Below, one piece after another: positions 1 through 6,768 of a stretch of DNA of 7,686 nucleotides. A model generated the notes under the pieces. The model worked only from the letters and a program-made list of their open reading frames with translations. It had not been told where the DNA came from and ran no database searches. Origin of the DNA: Accumulibacter sp. GTDB lineage: Bacteria; Pseudomonadota; Gammaproteobacteria; Burkholderiales; Rhodocyclaceae. The position numbers were made by a program, and so were the translations under genes. How positions within the stretch are numbered: position 1 is the stretch's first letter; each line of letters opens with the position of its first letter. The DNA lies in contig JAISDL010000140.1 of the NCBI GenBank assembly GCA_031264825.1, forward strand, positions 1-7,686, read 5' to 3'.

Positions 1-1955
1 CAGCGCGGATGGAAGTGGCAGCCCTTCGGCGGATTCACCGGAGACGGCGCTTCGCCGCAAAGACGGGCGGACGCCTGAAGCGTCGAATCCGCGGGAGCGA
101 GTTCCACGCGCGGAATCGCGGCAATCAGCGCTTGGGTATAGGGGTGAAGCGGCGCGCGAAGCACGTCGTCCGCGTCCCCGTGCTCGACGATGCGACCGAG
201 GTACATCACGGCGACTTCGTGCGCGAGGTGGCCCGCCACCGCGAAGTTGTGCGTGATGAAAAGGTAAGCGAGTCCCATCTCGTCCTGGAGCGACTTCAAA
301 AGATTGAGGATCTGCGCCTGGACGGAAACGTCGAGCGCCGACGTCGGCTCGTCGCAGATGATCAGTTCGGGCTGGACGGCGATCGCGCGCGCAATCGCAA
401 TGCGTTGGCGTTGACCGCCGGAGAATTCGTGCGGATACTTCAGTTCGCTGCCGCGAGGCAGGCCGACCTCGTCGAGCAGCGCCGCGATCGCCTCCGCCGT
501 TTCAGCCGCGCCGACCGCCCCGCTCCCTCCTCCTCCGACGTCCAGGGCTTCGATCCCCTCGGCGATGATTTCGCCGACCGGCATTCGCGGGTCGAGCGAG
601 CCGAAGGGGTCTTGGAAAATCATCTGCAAACGGCGACGCATCGCGCGCAGCGCTCCTGAGGATCGGGCGTCGAGCGCGCGTCCGTCGATCTCGATGCGAC
701 CGCTGCCCGGCGAAACCAGATGGAGAATCGCTTTGCCGACCGTTGTTTTTCCGCAACCCGACTCTCCGACGAGGACGAGCGTCCGTCCGCGTTCGAGTTT
801 GAACGAAACGCCGTCGACGGCTCTGACGTGCGCGGCGACGCGCCGGAACAGCCCTTTGCGGATCGGGAAATGCACGCGCAAATCGTGCACCGCGAGTAGC
901 GGCGGCGTCGAATCCGCAGCGCTTCGCGGAGCGGAATCCGGCGTTGGGGGCTTTGCGTCTAGCCGCGCGCCGAAAATTTCACCGACGGCGTCGTTTCGCG
1001 CCGCGTGGCAGCGGACGCGGCAAGCATTGGCTTTGACCGTCCATTCCGGAGAAACCATGCGGCATACGTCGGCGGCGAACGAACAGCGCGCGGCGAAACG
1101 GCAGCCCTTCGGCATTTTCGCGAGCGGCGGCACTTGGCCGGGAATCGTTTCGAGCCGGGAACGCGCGCCGTCGGGGAGCGCGGCGAAGAGCTTTTTCGTA
1201 TAGGGATGGCACTGCGCATCGAAAAAAACTTCGCTCGGCGCTTCTTCGACGATTTCGCCGGCGTACATGACGCCGACGCGGTGCGCGACGCTTCTGGCGA
1301 CGCCGAGGTCGTGCGTGATCAAGAGGATGCCCATCCCGCGCTCTTTTTGCAGACCGACGAGAAGGTCGAGAATCTGCGCCTGTATCGTCACGTCGAGCGA
1401 CGTTGTCGGTTCGTCGGCAATCAGGAGTTTCGGATTCGCGGCCAGCGCGATCGCGACGATCACGCGCTGCTTCATTCCGCCGGAAAGCTGGAAGGGGTAT
1501 TCGCCCATGCGGCGCTTCGCGTCGGAAATTCCAACGGCGTTCAGAAGGCCGAGCGCGCGGGTCGCCGCCGCTTCACCGGAAAGATCGAGGTGCCGTTCGA
1601 GGACTTCGCCGATCTGCCGTCCCACCGTCAGCACTGGATTGAGGCTGCTCGACGGTTCCTGGAAAATCATCGACATTCCTCCGCCGCGCACGCGGCGCAT
1701 CTCTTTTTCCGGCCATTGCAAAAGCTCGCTCCCTTCAAAGCGAATGCTCCCGCCGAGGATGCGGCCGGTCTGCGGAAGGAGACGCAAGAGCGACAGCGCC
1801 GTCACCGACTTTCCGCAGCCGGACTCGCCGATCAGCGCGAGCGTCTCGCCGGGGTTCACGACAAAGGAAACACCCGAAATCGCGGTCATCGTCTCTTTCC
1901 CGGAGACAAAGCCGACGGAAAGGTCGTCGACGGCGAGGAGCGGCGCGTCGCTCAT
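1..1955 (-). CDS. Fused two-domain ABC transporter ATPase, peptide type (DppD-DppF-like), partial at left edge
   Basis: This protein supplies both ATP-hydrolysing subunits of the importer on one chain; it should sit on the cytoplasmic face of the membrane. 651 residues are visible and the C-terminus lies beyond base 1. Domain 1 (about 1-320) has Walker A GESGCGKS at 43-50, Q-loop Q99, signature LSGGMKQR at 157-164, Walker B ending D181-E182 and H-loop H215. It closes with an Oligo_HPY-type tail containing cysteines 285, 291, 298 and 312. A Pro/Ala/Ser-rich linker follows (about 320-352). Domain 2 has Walker A GESGCGKTT at 397-405, Q448, signature FSGGQRQR at 511-518, D535-E536 and H569. It is entering its own cysteine-containing tail (C646) at the edge. 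All catalytic motifs are present in both halves and no in-frame stop was found between them. The ATG overlaps the stop of the preceding permease by four bases, with GAGG eight bases upstream. The fused form recalls YejF, so a Yej-like system is possible; the peptide or nickel subfamily cannot be fixed from sequence alone. Confidence 0.94.
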   Translation of the reverse strand, partial: MSDAPLLAVDDLSVGFVSGKETMTAISGVSFVVNPGETLALIGESGCGKSVTALSLLRLLPQTGRILGGSIRFEGSELLQWPEKEMRRVRGGGMSMIFQEPSSSLNPVLTVGRQIGEVLERHLDLSGEAAATRALGLLNAVGISDAKRRMGEYPFQLSGGMKQRVIVAIALAANPKLLIADEPTTSLDVTIQAQILDLLVGLQKERGMGILLITHDLGVARSVAHRVGVMYAGEIVEEAPSEVFFDAQCHPYTKKLFAALPDGARSRLETIPGQVPPLAKMPKGCRFAARCSFAADVCRMVSPEWTVKANACRVRCHAARNDAVGEIFGARLDAKPPTPDSAPRSAADSTPPLLAVHDLRVHFPIRKGLFRRVAAHVRAVDGVSFKLERGRTLVLVGESGCGKTTVGKAILHLVSPGSGRIEIDGRALDARSSGALRAMRRRLQMIFQDPFGSLDPRMPVGEIIAEGIEALDVGGGGSGAVGAAETAEAIAALLDEVGLPRGSELKYPHEFSGGQRQRIAIARAIAVQPELIICDEPTSALDVSVQAQILNLLKSLQDEMGLAYLFITHNFAVAGHLAHEVAVMYLGRIVEHGDADDVLRAPLHPYTQALIAAIPRVELAPADSTLQASARLCGEAPSPVNPPKGCHFHPR

Positions 1956-3400
1956 CCCGCGCGCCTCGGGTCGAGCGCGTCACGCACGGCGTCCGCGAAC
2001 AGGTTGGCGGAGAGTACGAGCGCGAGCATCGAGACGAAGGCCGATGCCAGCGACCACCAGACGATCGGGTCGCGCGCGAGTTCCATCCGCGCGTTGTTGA
2101 TCATCGTCCCAAAGCTGATCATCGTCGGGTCGACGCCGATGCCGATATACGAGAGCACGGCTTCGGCGAGCACGAGGCTCGAAAAATCCATGACGAGCGC
2201 GATGACGACGATGTGCGTCAGATTCGGCAGGATATGCCGGAGCAGTATGCGCGCGTGGCCGACGCCGAAAGCCTGCGCGGCCTGGATGTATTCGAGTTCG
2301 CGCAGTTTCAGCGTTTCTCCGCGCAAGAGGCGGCACAGGCTCGTCCAGCTCGTCAGCCCCAGGATTCCGCAGAGCGCGAGCAGGCGCACGTCGGCCCTTT
2401 CCGCCGCGGTGACGAACCATTGCGGATGCGTGTCGATGACGACTTCCATCATCAGCACCGCCGCGGCGATCAGGAGGACGCCGGGGATCGAACTCAAGGT
2501 CGTGTAGACGTATTGGATCACGTCGTCTATCCACCCGCGAAAATAGCCGGCGAAAATGCCGAGCACGATCGCCAGCGGTAGCATCGCCAGCGTCGTCACG
2601 AGGCCGATGACGAGCGCCGTGCGAACGCTTTTCAGGATTTGATAGAGCACGTCCTGCCCGACCTTGTCCGTGCCGAAGACGTGGTAATCGACGCACAGGA
2701 AGACGATCGGCGCGAGGAGTACGAGCGCGGCGCCGACGACGCCGAGGACGGCGTTCCAGGAAAATTCGGTCTCTCCGCACCAGATCGCTTTCCAGGCGCG
2801 TGCAGGCGACAAATCCACGCCGCGTACGTCTTTCGCGCCGCGTCGCGCGAGCGCGCACGCCGTTCCGCCCGCGATGAGCGCGAAGAGCGCGGCGGCAAAA
2901 ACCTCAGCGACGAGAATTTTTTTCACGATGTCGCGGCCTCGTCCCGCCTCGTCCTCGCCCAGGTGCGCGCCGCCGAATTCGAGGCGCGGAAAATCGCGCA
3001 CGCCGCGTACAACCCCGGCGGCGTCGCGCGTTTCGAGAGTCTCTTTTGCGTACGAGCGCGTCGCCAGCGGCGCGGAGTAGGTTTTTTCGTTGCGCTCCTT
3101 GAGCGGTGCGGCGATCGCGTCGAGGAGCGAAAGCGCCTCGACGGCATAGACCGCGCTCTGGCCGGGCGCCGTGGCGTCGAGGCGTTTGCGGTAATGCAGG
3201 GAATCGAGGAGGCCGACGGCGACGAAGAGCACGAGAATCGTCGCGGCGACGACGCCGGGGCGGTTCCGTCCGATGCGGCGCCACGCCGCGCGCGCGAGGG
3301 GGTTTTTCTTCGACGAGACGCCAAAAGCGACCGCCGAGGCGACAAGCAGCCAGACGAGAATGTCGGTTAGAAGCGGTACCGGGACGAAGCGCATGGTCAT
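1952..3400 (-). CDS. Peptide ABC transporter permease, DppC-like, enlarged
   Basis: This is the second membrane subunit of the importer, pairing with the upstream DppB-like protein to form the channel. It has 482 residues, against roughly 300 for typical DppC/OppC. The core is recognisable: an OppC_N-like start with a membrane helix near 49-65, the HVFGTDKVGQDVL motif at 240-252, helices near 257-282, 292-320, 338-354, 391-413 and 445-468, and the ATPase-contacting EAA loop at about 370-394 (EYIQAAQAFG). Extra elements are a membrane helix at 10-29 before the core, a hydrophilic insert at about 66-160 that is probably periplasmic, and two further helices near 161-184 and 216-237. The start ATG overlaps the previous gene's TGA (ATGA), which indicates translational coupling; a second in-frame ATG two codons later is an alternative. 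No strong Shine-Dalgarno was seen. Membrane segments were judged by eye. Confidence 0.94.
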   Translation of the reverse strand: MTMRFVPVPLLTDILVWLLVASAVAFGVSSKKNPLARAAWRRIGRNRPGVVAATILVLFVAVGLLDSLHYRKRLDATAPGQSAVYAVEALSLLDAIAAPLKERNEKTYSAPLATRSYAKETLETRDAAGVVRGVRDFPRLEFGGAHLGEDEAGRGRDIVKKILVAEVFAAALFALIAGGTACALARRGAKDVRGVDLSPARAWKAIWCGETEFSWNAVLGVVGAALVLLAPIVFLCVDYHVFGTDKVGQDVLYQILKSVRTALVIGLVTTLAMLPLAIVLGIFAGYFRGWIDDVIQYVYTTLSSIPGVLLIAAAVLMMEVVIDTHPQWFVTAAERADVRLLALCGILGLTSWTSLCRLLRGETLKLRELEYIQAAQAFGVGHARILLRHILPNLTHIVVIALVMDFSSLVLAEAVLSYIGIGVDPTMISFGTMINNARMELARDPIVWWSLASAFVSMLALVLSANLFADAVRDALDPRRAG

Positions 3401-4374
3401 TCGAGCCGGATGCGCGGGTCGACGAGAACGTAGGAGATATCGGTCAAGACCAAGCCGACGATGTAGAGGACCGACCCGATGAAGACCATCGCGCGGACGA
3501 TCGAAAAATCCTGCGCGCGGATCGCGTCGATCGTATAGCTGCCAAGCCCCGGAATCCCGAAAAACGATTCGGTCAGCAGGGACCCCATGAACAGGAGCGG
3601 AATCACGACGACAACGCCCGTCAGGATCGGGATCAGCGCGTTTTTCAGCACATGCCGGAAGAGAACGACGGCCTCCGAAAGCCCCTTCGCGCGCGCCGTG
3701 CGGACGTAGTCCTTGCCGATTTCTTCGAGGAAAAAAGCGCGATACAGGCGCGTCGACGCGCCGATCCCCGAAACGACGCCGATCACGACCGGCAGGACGA
3801 GGAATTTCCAGGCGTCGAGTCCGGCGGCGTAGCCCGAAATCGGAACGAGCCGCCAGAGCCGGCTGACGAGGTATTGTCCGCCGATGATGTAAAACAGCCC
3901 CGAAATCGACATCATTGCGACGCAAAGAACGACGCCCCAGAAGTCGAGGCGGCTCGCCCGAAAAAACACGAGCACGAGCGCGAAGACCACCGCGACGAAC
4001 ACACCGAGAAGGAAGGTCGGAACGGCGACGGCGAGCGACGGTCCCATGCGGGACGCGATCTCCTTTGAAATGTCGCGCCCGTCCTCGGCGCGTCCGAAGT
4101 CGCCGACGAAGAGCCGCGCCGACTTGGTGAAAAAAATGGTGTCGGTCAGAACCCCCGCGCCCGACGCCGCACGGTTCATGAAAAGAGGTTTGTCGTATCC
4201 GCGCTCGGCCTTCCATTTCTCGATCGCCTCCTGCGTCACGCGCCGGACGCCCAACTGCATGCGCGCCATGTCGTCGGGCGTATTGACGACGAAAAACAGC
4301 GTAAAAGTGATGATATTCACGCCGATCAGGATTGGAATCGCGTAAAGCAGCCGACGGACGAGGTAGGCAAACAC
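3397..4374 (-). CDS. Peptide ABC transporter permease, DppB-like
   Basis: This is the first membrane subunit of the peptide-type importer, in the inner membrane. Its 325 residues are close to the usual DppB/OppB length. It opens with the family's typical short basic start (YLVRRLLYAIP) and a first helix at about 9-30. A periplasmic loop follows (about 31-110), then further helices near 115-138, 147-170, 190-206, 248-268 and 296-315. The EAA loop that docks on the ATPase is at about 222-250 (DYVRTARAKGLSEA, then RHVLKNALIPI). The C-terminus DISYVLVDPRIRLE is characteristic of the family. Translation most likely starts at a GTG placed two bases after the stop of the binding-protein gene, with GGAG nine bases upstream. 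Nothing is missing. The family assignment is secure; the transported substrate is not readable from this gene. Confidence 0.96.
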   Translation of the reverse strand: MFAYLVRRLLYAIPILIGVNIITFTLFFVVNTPDDMARMQLGVRRVTQEAIEKWKAERGYDKPLFMNRAASGAGVLTDTIFFTKSARLFVGDFGRAEDGRDISKEIASRMGPSLAVAVPTFLLGVFVAVVFALVLVFFRASRLDFWGVVLCVAMMSISGLFYIIGGQYLVSRLWRLVPISGYAAGLDAWKFLVLPVVIGVVSGIGASTRLYRAFFLEEIGKDYVRTARAKGLSEAVVLFRHVLKNALIPILTGVVVVIPLLFMGSLLTESFFGIPGLGSYTIDAIRAQDFSIVRAMVFIGSVLYIVGLVLTDISYVLVDPRIRLE

Positions 4375-4376
4375 GC

Positions 4377-6593
4377 TCAGGCGCTCCGGTTCCGCTCAGC
4401 CTCGCCGCACGCGGTCGCGCGCTCGCGGCGTCGATAAACGACCATCGCCGGATAAAACGCGCCGGCGAGGGCGACGCCGGCCAGGGCCAGCGGCCAGACG
4501 ACCGGGATATTCCACTCGCGGCGCCGTTCCGCGCGCCGCGCGACGTCGATGCGCTGGTATTTGAGGGTATTGTTGGCGATGTTGTTCGGTTTTCGGTTGT
4601 GGAGCCAAGCGTGCGCGAGCGTATAGGTTTTCGGGTGAAATCCGAAGACCCACGGCGCGTCGTTTTGCAGGATGCGATTCATCCGGTCGATGATTTTCAG
4701 GCGTTCGGGCGTATTGTCCATGTCTTTCATCGTGGCGAAAAGGCGGTCGAACTCCGCGTTGGCGTAATTCGACTTGTTCTCGCCGCCGCGACGCAAGGCG
4801 CCTTCGTTCCCCGAAAGAAGAAAGAAAAAGTTCTCGGGGTCGGGATAGTCCGCGTTCCATCCGAGGTAAAAGAGTTGCACAGACCCCTTGTTCAATTTGT
4901 CCTGAAAGCGATTGAAATCGGTCGAACGCACGACGAGCTGGACGTTGATCCGCGCGAAGCGGCGCGTCAGCCAGTCGAGCCGAGACTTGTCCCCCATGCC
5001 GCCGACCGTCGTATCGAGGTTGAGCACGAGCGGCTCGCCGGTTTTCGCGTCGCGTCCGCTCGGCCAGCCCGCCTCGGCCAGAAGCCTCCGGGCTTCTTCG
5101 ATCGGTTTGCGCCGCGCGTACCCGCTTCTCCAATCGTAAACGACGCGGTTGATTCCTTCCTCGCCTTCATGAAAACCGAAAATCCCCGGAGGCAAGGGCG
5201 TCATCGCCGGAATTCCGCGACCGTTCATGAAAATCGAAATGAATTCCTCTTGGTCGATCGCGATCGACACTGCCTGACGCAGCTTGCGCGCGCGTTCCGC
5301 GCCGATGCCGGCGCCGCTCCCGCCGACGAGCGGGTCGGCCAGATTGAAGCCCATGTAGAAAGTCGAGGCGTTCACGGTCGTCAACAGCCGGATTCCCCGC
5401 GCTTCCATTTCATCCGAGAGCTGAACGTCGCCGCCGACATTCAGGCGGACGGCCTGGTCGAAGCTGTCCGACGAGATTCCAGACGCGTCGTAGTAGCCCT
5501 GCAAAAATTTGTTCCAGTACGGAATCCCCTCTCTTTCGCGTGTAAACACGGCCTTGTCGATGAAAGGCAAGGCACGGCCGCAATCGGCGAGAAACCCCGC
5601 TTCCGCGTCGCCGTCGGCGCCTTCGCAGGGGTAGGTCTCTCCGTGGAAATTCGGGTTGCGTTCGAGCGTCATGCGCCGGTTCGGGTCGTTCTCGGTCAAC
5701 ATATAAGGCCCCGTGCCGACCGGGTACCAGTCGAGCGTCAGATTCCTTTCCGCCATCCCCGGCCGGCTGTAAAACCTGTCCGCCTCGCGCGGGATCGGCG
5801 CGAAAAAAGGCATCGCCAGCCAATAAAGAAACTGCGGATACTTGCCCCGCAGCTTCACGCGCCAGGTATAGCGGTCGACGCGCGTCACACCTTCGAGCGG
5901 GTAAGCGTCGAGGTCGATCCAGGCGTTCGCGGGCAGCGTCTTCGCGTCGCGTTGCAGGGTTTCGCCGAGTTCCTTCAGTCCGACGATGTGCCCCGCCATC
6001 AGCCCGAAAATCGGCGAATGCAGGCGCGGATGCGCCAGCCGCTTGATCTGATAGATGTAATCGTCCGCCGTCAGTTCGCGGCTCCCGGTCCGCTCAAAGT
6101 CCGCGATCACGTCGATTCCCGCAAGTTTCTTCTCGTCGAGCGCGTCGTACACGGGGCGCCCGTCGGCGTCGACGGCGAACGCCGGATGCGGCTGATAAAG
6201 GATTCCTGGGCGGATACGGATTTCATAGACGCTCGAAGCGATCCGCCCCGAAGGCGCGTCGTCGGGCAGACGAAAACCGGACACATCGTGGTACTCGGGT
6301 TTCGGCACCGAAACCGCCGTCCCGGGAATCAACTCGTAAGGGCGCTTCAGATAATGGTATTGCAGCGGCGGTTCGTAGATCTGCGCGGTAAAAACGGTTT
6401 CGTCCTCGACGTAGGATTGCACGGGGTCGAGGTGCTTCGGCCGCTCGACGAAGGCGGAATAAAGGATGTTCCGGCCCCTTTCCGACAGCGGATACGGGTC
6501 GTTCCGCTCGCTGCCGCAAGCCGCGACGAAGACGAGCAGACACAGGGTGAGCGAGCGAAAAAAACCTCCGGGCGGCCTGGGCGATTTGAACAT
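4377..6593 (-). CDS. Peptide-type ABC transporter substrate-binding lipoprotein (SBP_bac_5 family) with C-terminal membrane segment
   Basis: This protein captures substrate, probably peptides, in the periplasm and hands it to the permeases. It has 738 residues, far longer than DppA or OppA (about 540). The chosen start gives a classic lipoprotein signal: basic residues, hydrophobic 14-25, lipobox VAAC with lipidated Cys26. Family features include YSAFVERPKHLDP (near 45-57), ADDYIYQIKRL (176-186), YPVGTGPYML (290-299) and WNADYPDPENFFFLLSGNE (579-597). Cys323 and Cys338 flank an acidic Gly/Ala loop and could form a disulfide. Near the C-terminus a hydrophobic stretch at about 697-720 is followed by RRRER (721-725), which looks like a membrane anchor with its tail in the cytoplasm. 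That is unusual for a binding protein. An in-frame ATG at 6656 would add 21 residues ahead of the signal peptide; neither start has a good Shine-Dalgarno, so the lipobox decides. It is the first gene of the operon. Confidence 0.93.
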   Translation of the reverse strand: MFKSPRPPGGFFRSLTLCLLVFVAACGSERNDPYPLSERGRNILYSAFVERPKHLDPVQSYVEDETVFTAQIYEPPLQYHYLKRPYELIPGTAVSVPKPEYHDVSGFRLPDDAPSGRIASSVYEIRIRPGILYQPHPAFAVDADGRPVYDALDEKKLAGIDVIADFERTGSRELTADDYIYQIKRLAHPRLHSPIFGLMAGHIVGLKELGETLQRDAKTLPANAWIDLDAYPLEGVTRVDRYTWRVKLRGKYPQFLYWLAMPFFAPIPREADRFYSRPGMAERNLTLDWYPVGTGPYMLTENDPNRRMTLERNPNFHGETYPCEGADGDAEAGFLADCGRALPFIDKAVFTREREGIPYWNKFLQGYYDASGISSDSFDQAVRLNVGGDVQLSDEMEARGIRLLTTVNASTFYMGFNLADPLVGGSGAGIGAERARKLRQAVSIAIDQEEFISIFMNGRGIPAMTPLPPGIFGFHEGEEGINRVVYDWRSGYARRKPIEEARRLLAEAGWPSGRDAKTGEPLVLNLDTTVGGMGDKSRLDWLTRRFARINVQLVVRSTDFNRFQDKLNKGSVQLFYLGWNADYPDPENFFFLLSGNEGALRRGGENKSNYANAEFDRLFATMKDMDNTPERLKIIDRMNRILQNDAPWVFGFHPKTYTLAHAWLHNRKPNNIANNTLKYQRIDVARRAERRREWNIPVVWPLALAGVALAGAFYPAMVVYRRRERATACGEAERNRSA
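4384..4387 (-). promoter_or_regulatory. Ribosome binding site supporting the GTG start of the DppB-like permease
   Basis: GGAG on the minus strand lies inside the end of the binding-protein gene, nine bases before a GTG codon (4374-4372). No ATG fits the conserved N-terminus, so this site supports the GTG as the real start. It also suggests re-initiation by ribosomes finishing the upstream gene, whose stop codon lies two bases before the GTG. Confidence 0.5.
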
Positions 6594-6676
6594 AGGGCGA
6601 AGTTTAGCGCGAAGCGCCGTTTTTTGACGACCCAACGAGCGATTCGAGCATTTCATGAGAGAATCCGGTTTCGAGA

Positions 6677-6682
6677 TATAAT
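6677..6682 (+). promoter_or_regulatory. Candidate -10 element for fabI
   Basis: A perfect TATAAT lies 86 bases before the fabI start codon in an otherwise GC-rich window, so a sigma-70-type promoter here is plausible. No good -35 hexamer is present at the usual 16-18 base spacing; a TTGACG at 6624-6629 is too far away to pair with it. If used, transcription would start near 6689 and the phased repeats at 6705-6748 would fall in the untranslated leader. Confidence 0.4.
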
Positions 6683-6683
6683 A
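6678..6683 (-). promoter_or_regulatory. Candidate -10 element for the transporter operon
   Basis: On the minus strand the sequence reads TATTAT followed by ATC, in the AT-rich part of the divergent region. Transcription would begin near 6671, leaving a leader of about 78 bases to the chosen start at 6593. No clear -35 hexamer sits 16-18 bases upstream; a weak TTGTTT lies at a poor distance. The phased 11-base repeats at 6705-6748 would lie upstream of this element, roughly -35 to -78, where an activator could substitute for a -35 box. The element shares bases with the plus-strand TATAAT, so only one of the two may be real. Confidence 0.3.
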
Positions 6684-6704
6684 CCGTTCAAATCAAAACA
6701 AGCT

Positions 6705-6748
6705 TTACCGGAAACTTACCGAAGAATTTCCGGAAACCTTCCGTAAAT
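6705..6748 (+). repeat. Four tandem 11-base direct repeats in the divergent promoter region
   Basis: Four consecutive 11-base units read TTACCGGAAAC (6705-6715), TTACCGAAGAA (6716-6726), TTTCCGGAAAC (6727-6737) and CTTCCGTAAAT (6738-6748). The CCG core recurs at exactly 11-base steps in all four, about one helical turn. The third unit with its neighbour base contains the palindrome TTTCCGGAAA (6727-6736). The array lies between the candidate -10 elements and the fabI ribosome binding site. Direct repeats at 10-11 base spacing are typical of binding sites for OmpR/PhoB-family response regulators; assigning one here is inference. It could also be an unrelated short tandem duplication. Confidence 0.7.
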
Positions 6749-6759
6749 TCATTGTCATT

Positions 6760-6763
6760 GGAG
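6760..6763 (+). promoter_or_regulatory. Ribosome binding site of fabI
   Basis: GGAG is followed by five bases and then the ATG at 6769. Together with the conserved FabI N-terminus MGFL, this fixes the start. It is immediately downstream of the 11-base repeat array. Confidence 0.75.
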
Positions 6764-6768
6764 ACTAC

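Noticed and set aside
959..961. Possible stop codon separating two ATPase genes
   Set aside because: The minus-strand stop here is in another frame; in the ATPase frame the region reads through as a linker (GARLDAKPP), supporting a true fusion.
1005..2507. 500-codon plus-strand open frame opposite the ATPase and permease genes
   Set aside because: It crosses the junction of two well-supported genes on the other strand, has no ribosome site or recognisable domain, and its composition looks like mirrored codon bias.
3401..4216. Long upstream extension of the DppC-like permease frame (start at 4216)
   Set aside because: The extension overlaps almost the whole DppB-like gene out of frame and is Arg-rich; the ATG at 3400 in an ATGA overlap is the sensible start.
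6606..6625. Terminator-like GCGC-GAA-GCGC hairpin followed by six T on the plus strand
   Set aside because: The stem is only four base pairs, and no plus-strand gene upstream needs termination; it lies in the leader of the minus-strand operon.
4332..6746. 804-codon open frame on the plus strand opposite the binding-protein gene
   Set aside because: It is antisense to a convincing lipoprotein gene, has an Arg/His/Val-rich composition without recognisable domains or membrane pattern, and is typical of GC-rich antisense frames.
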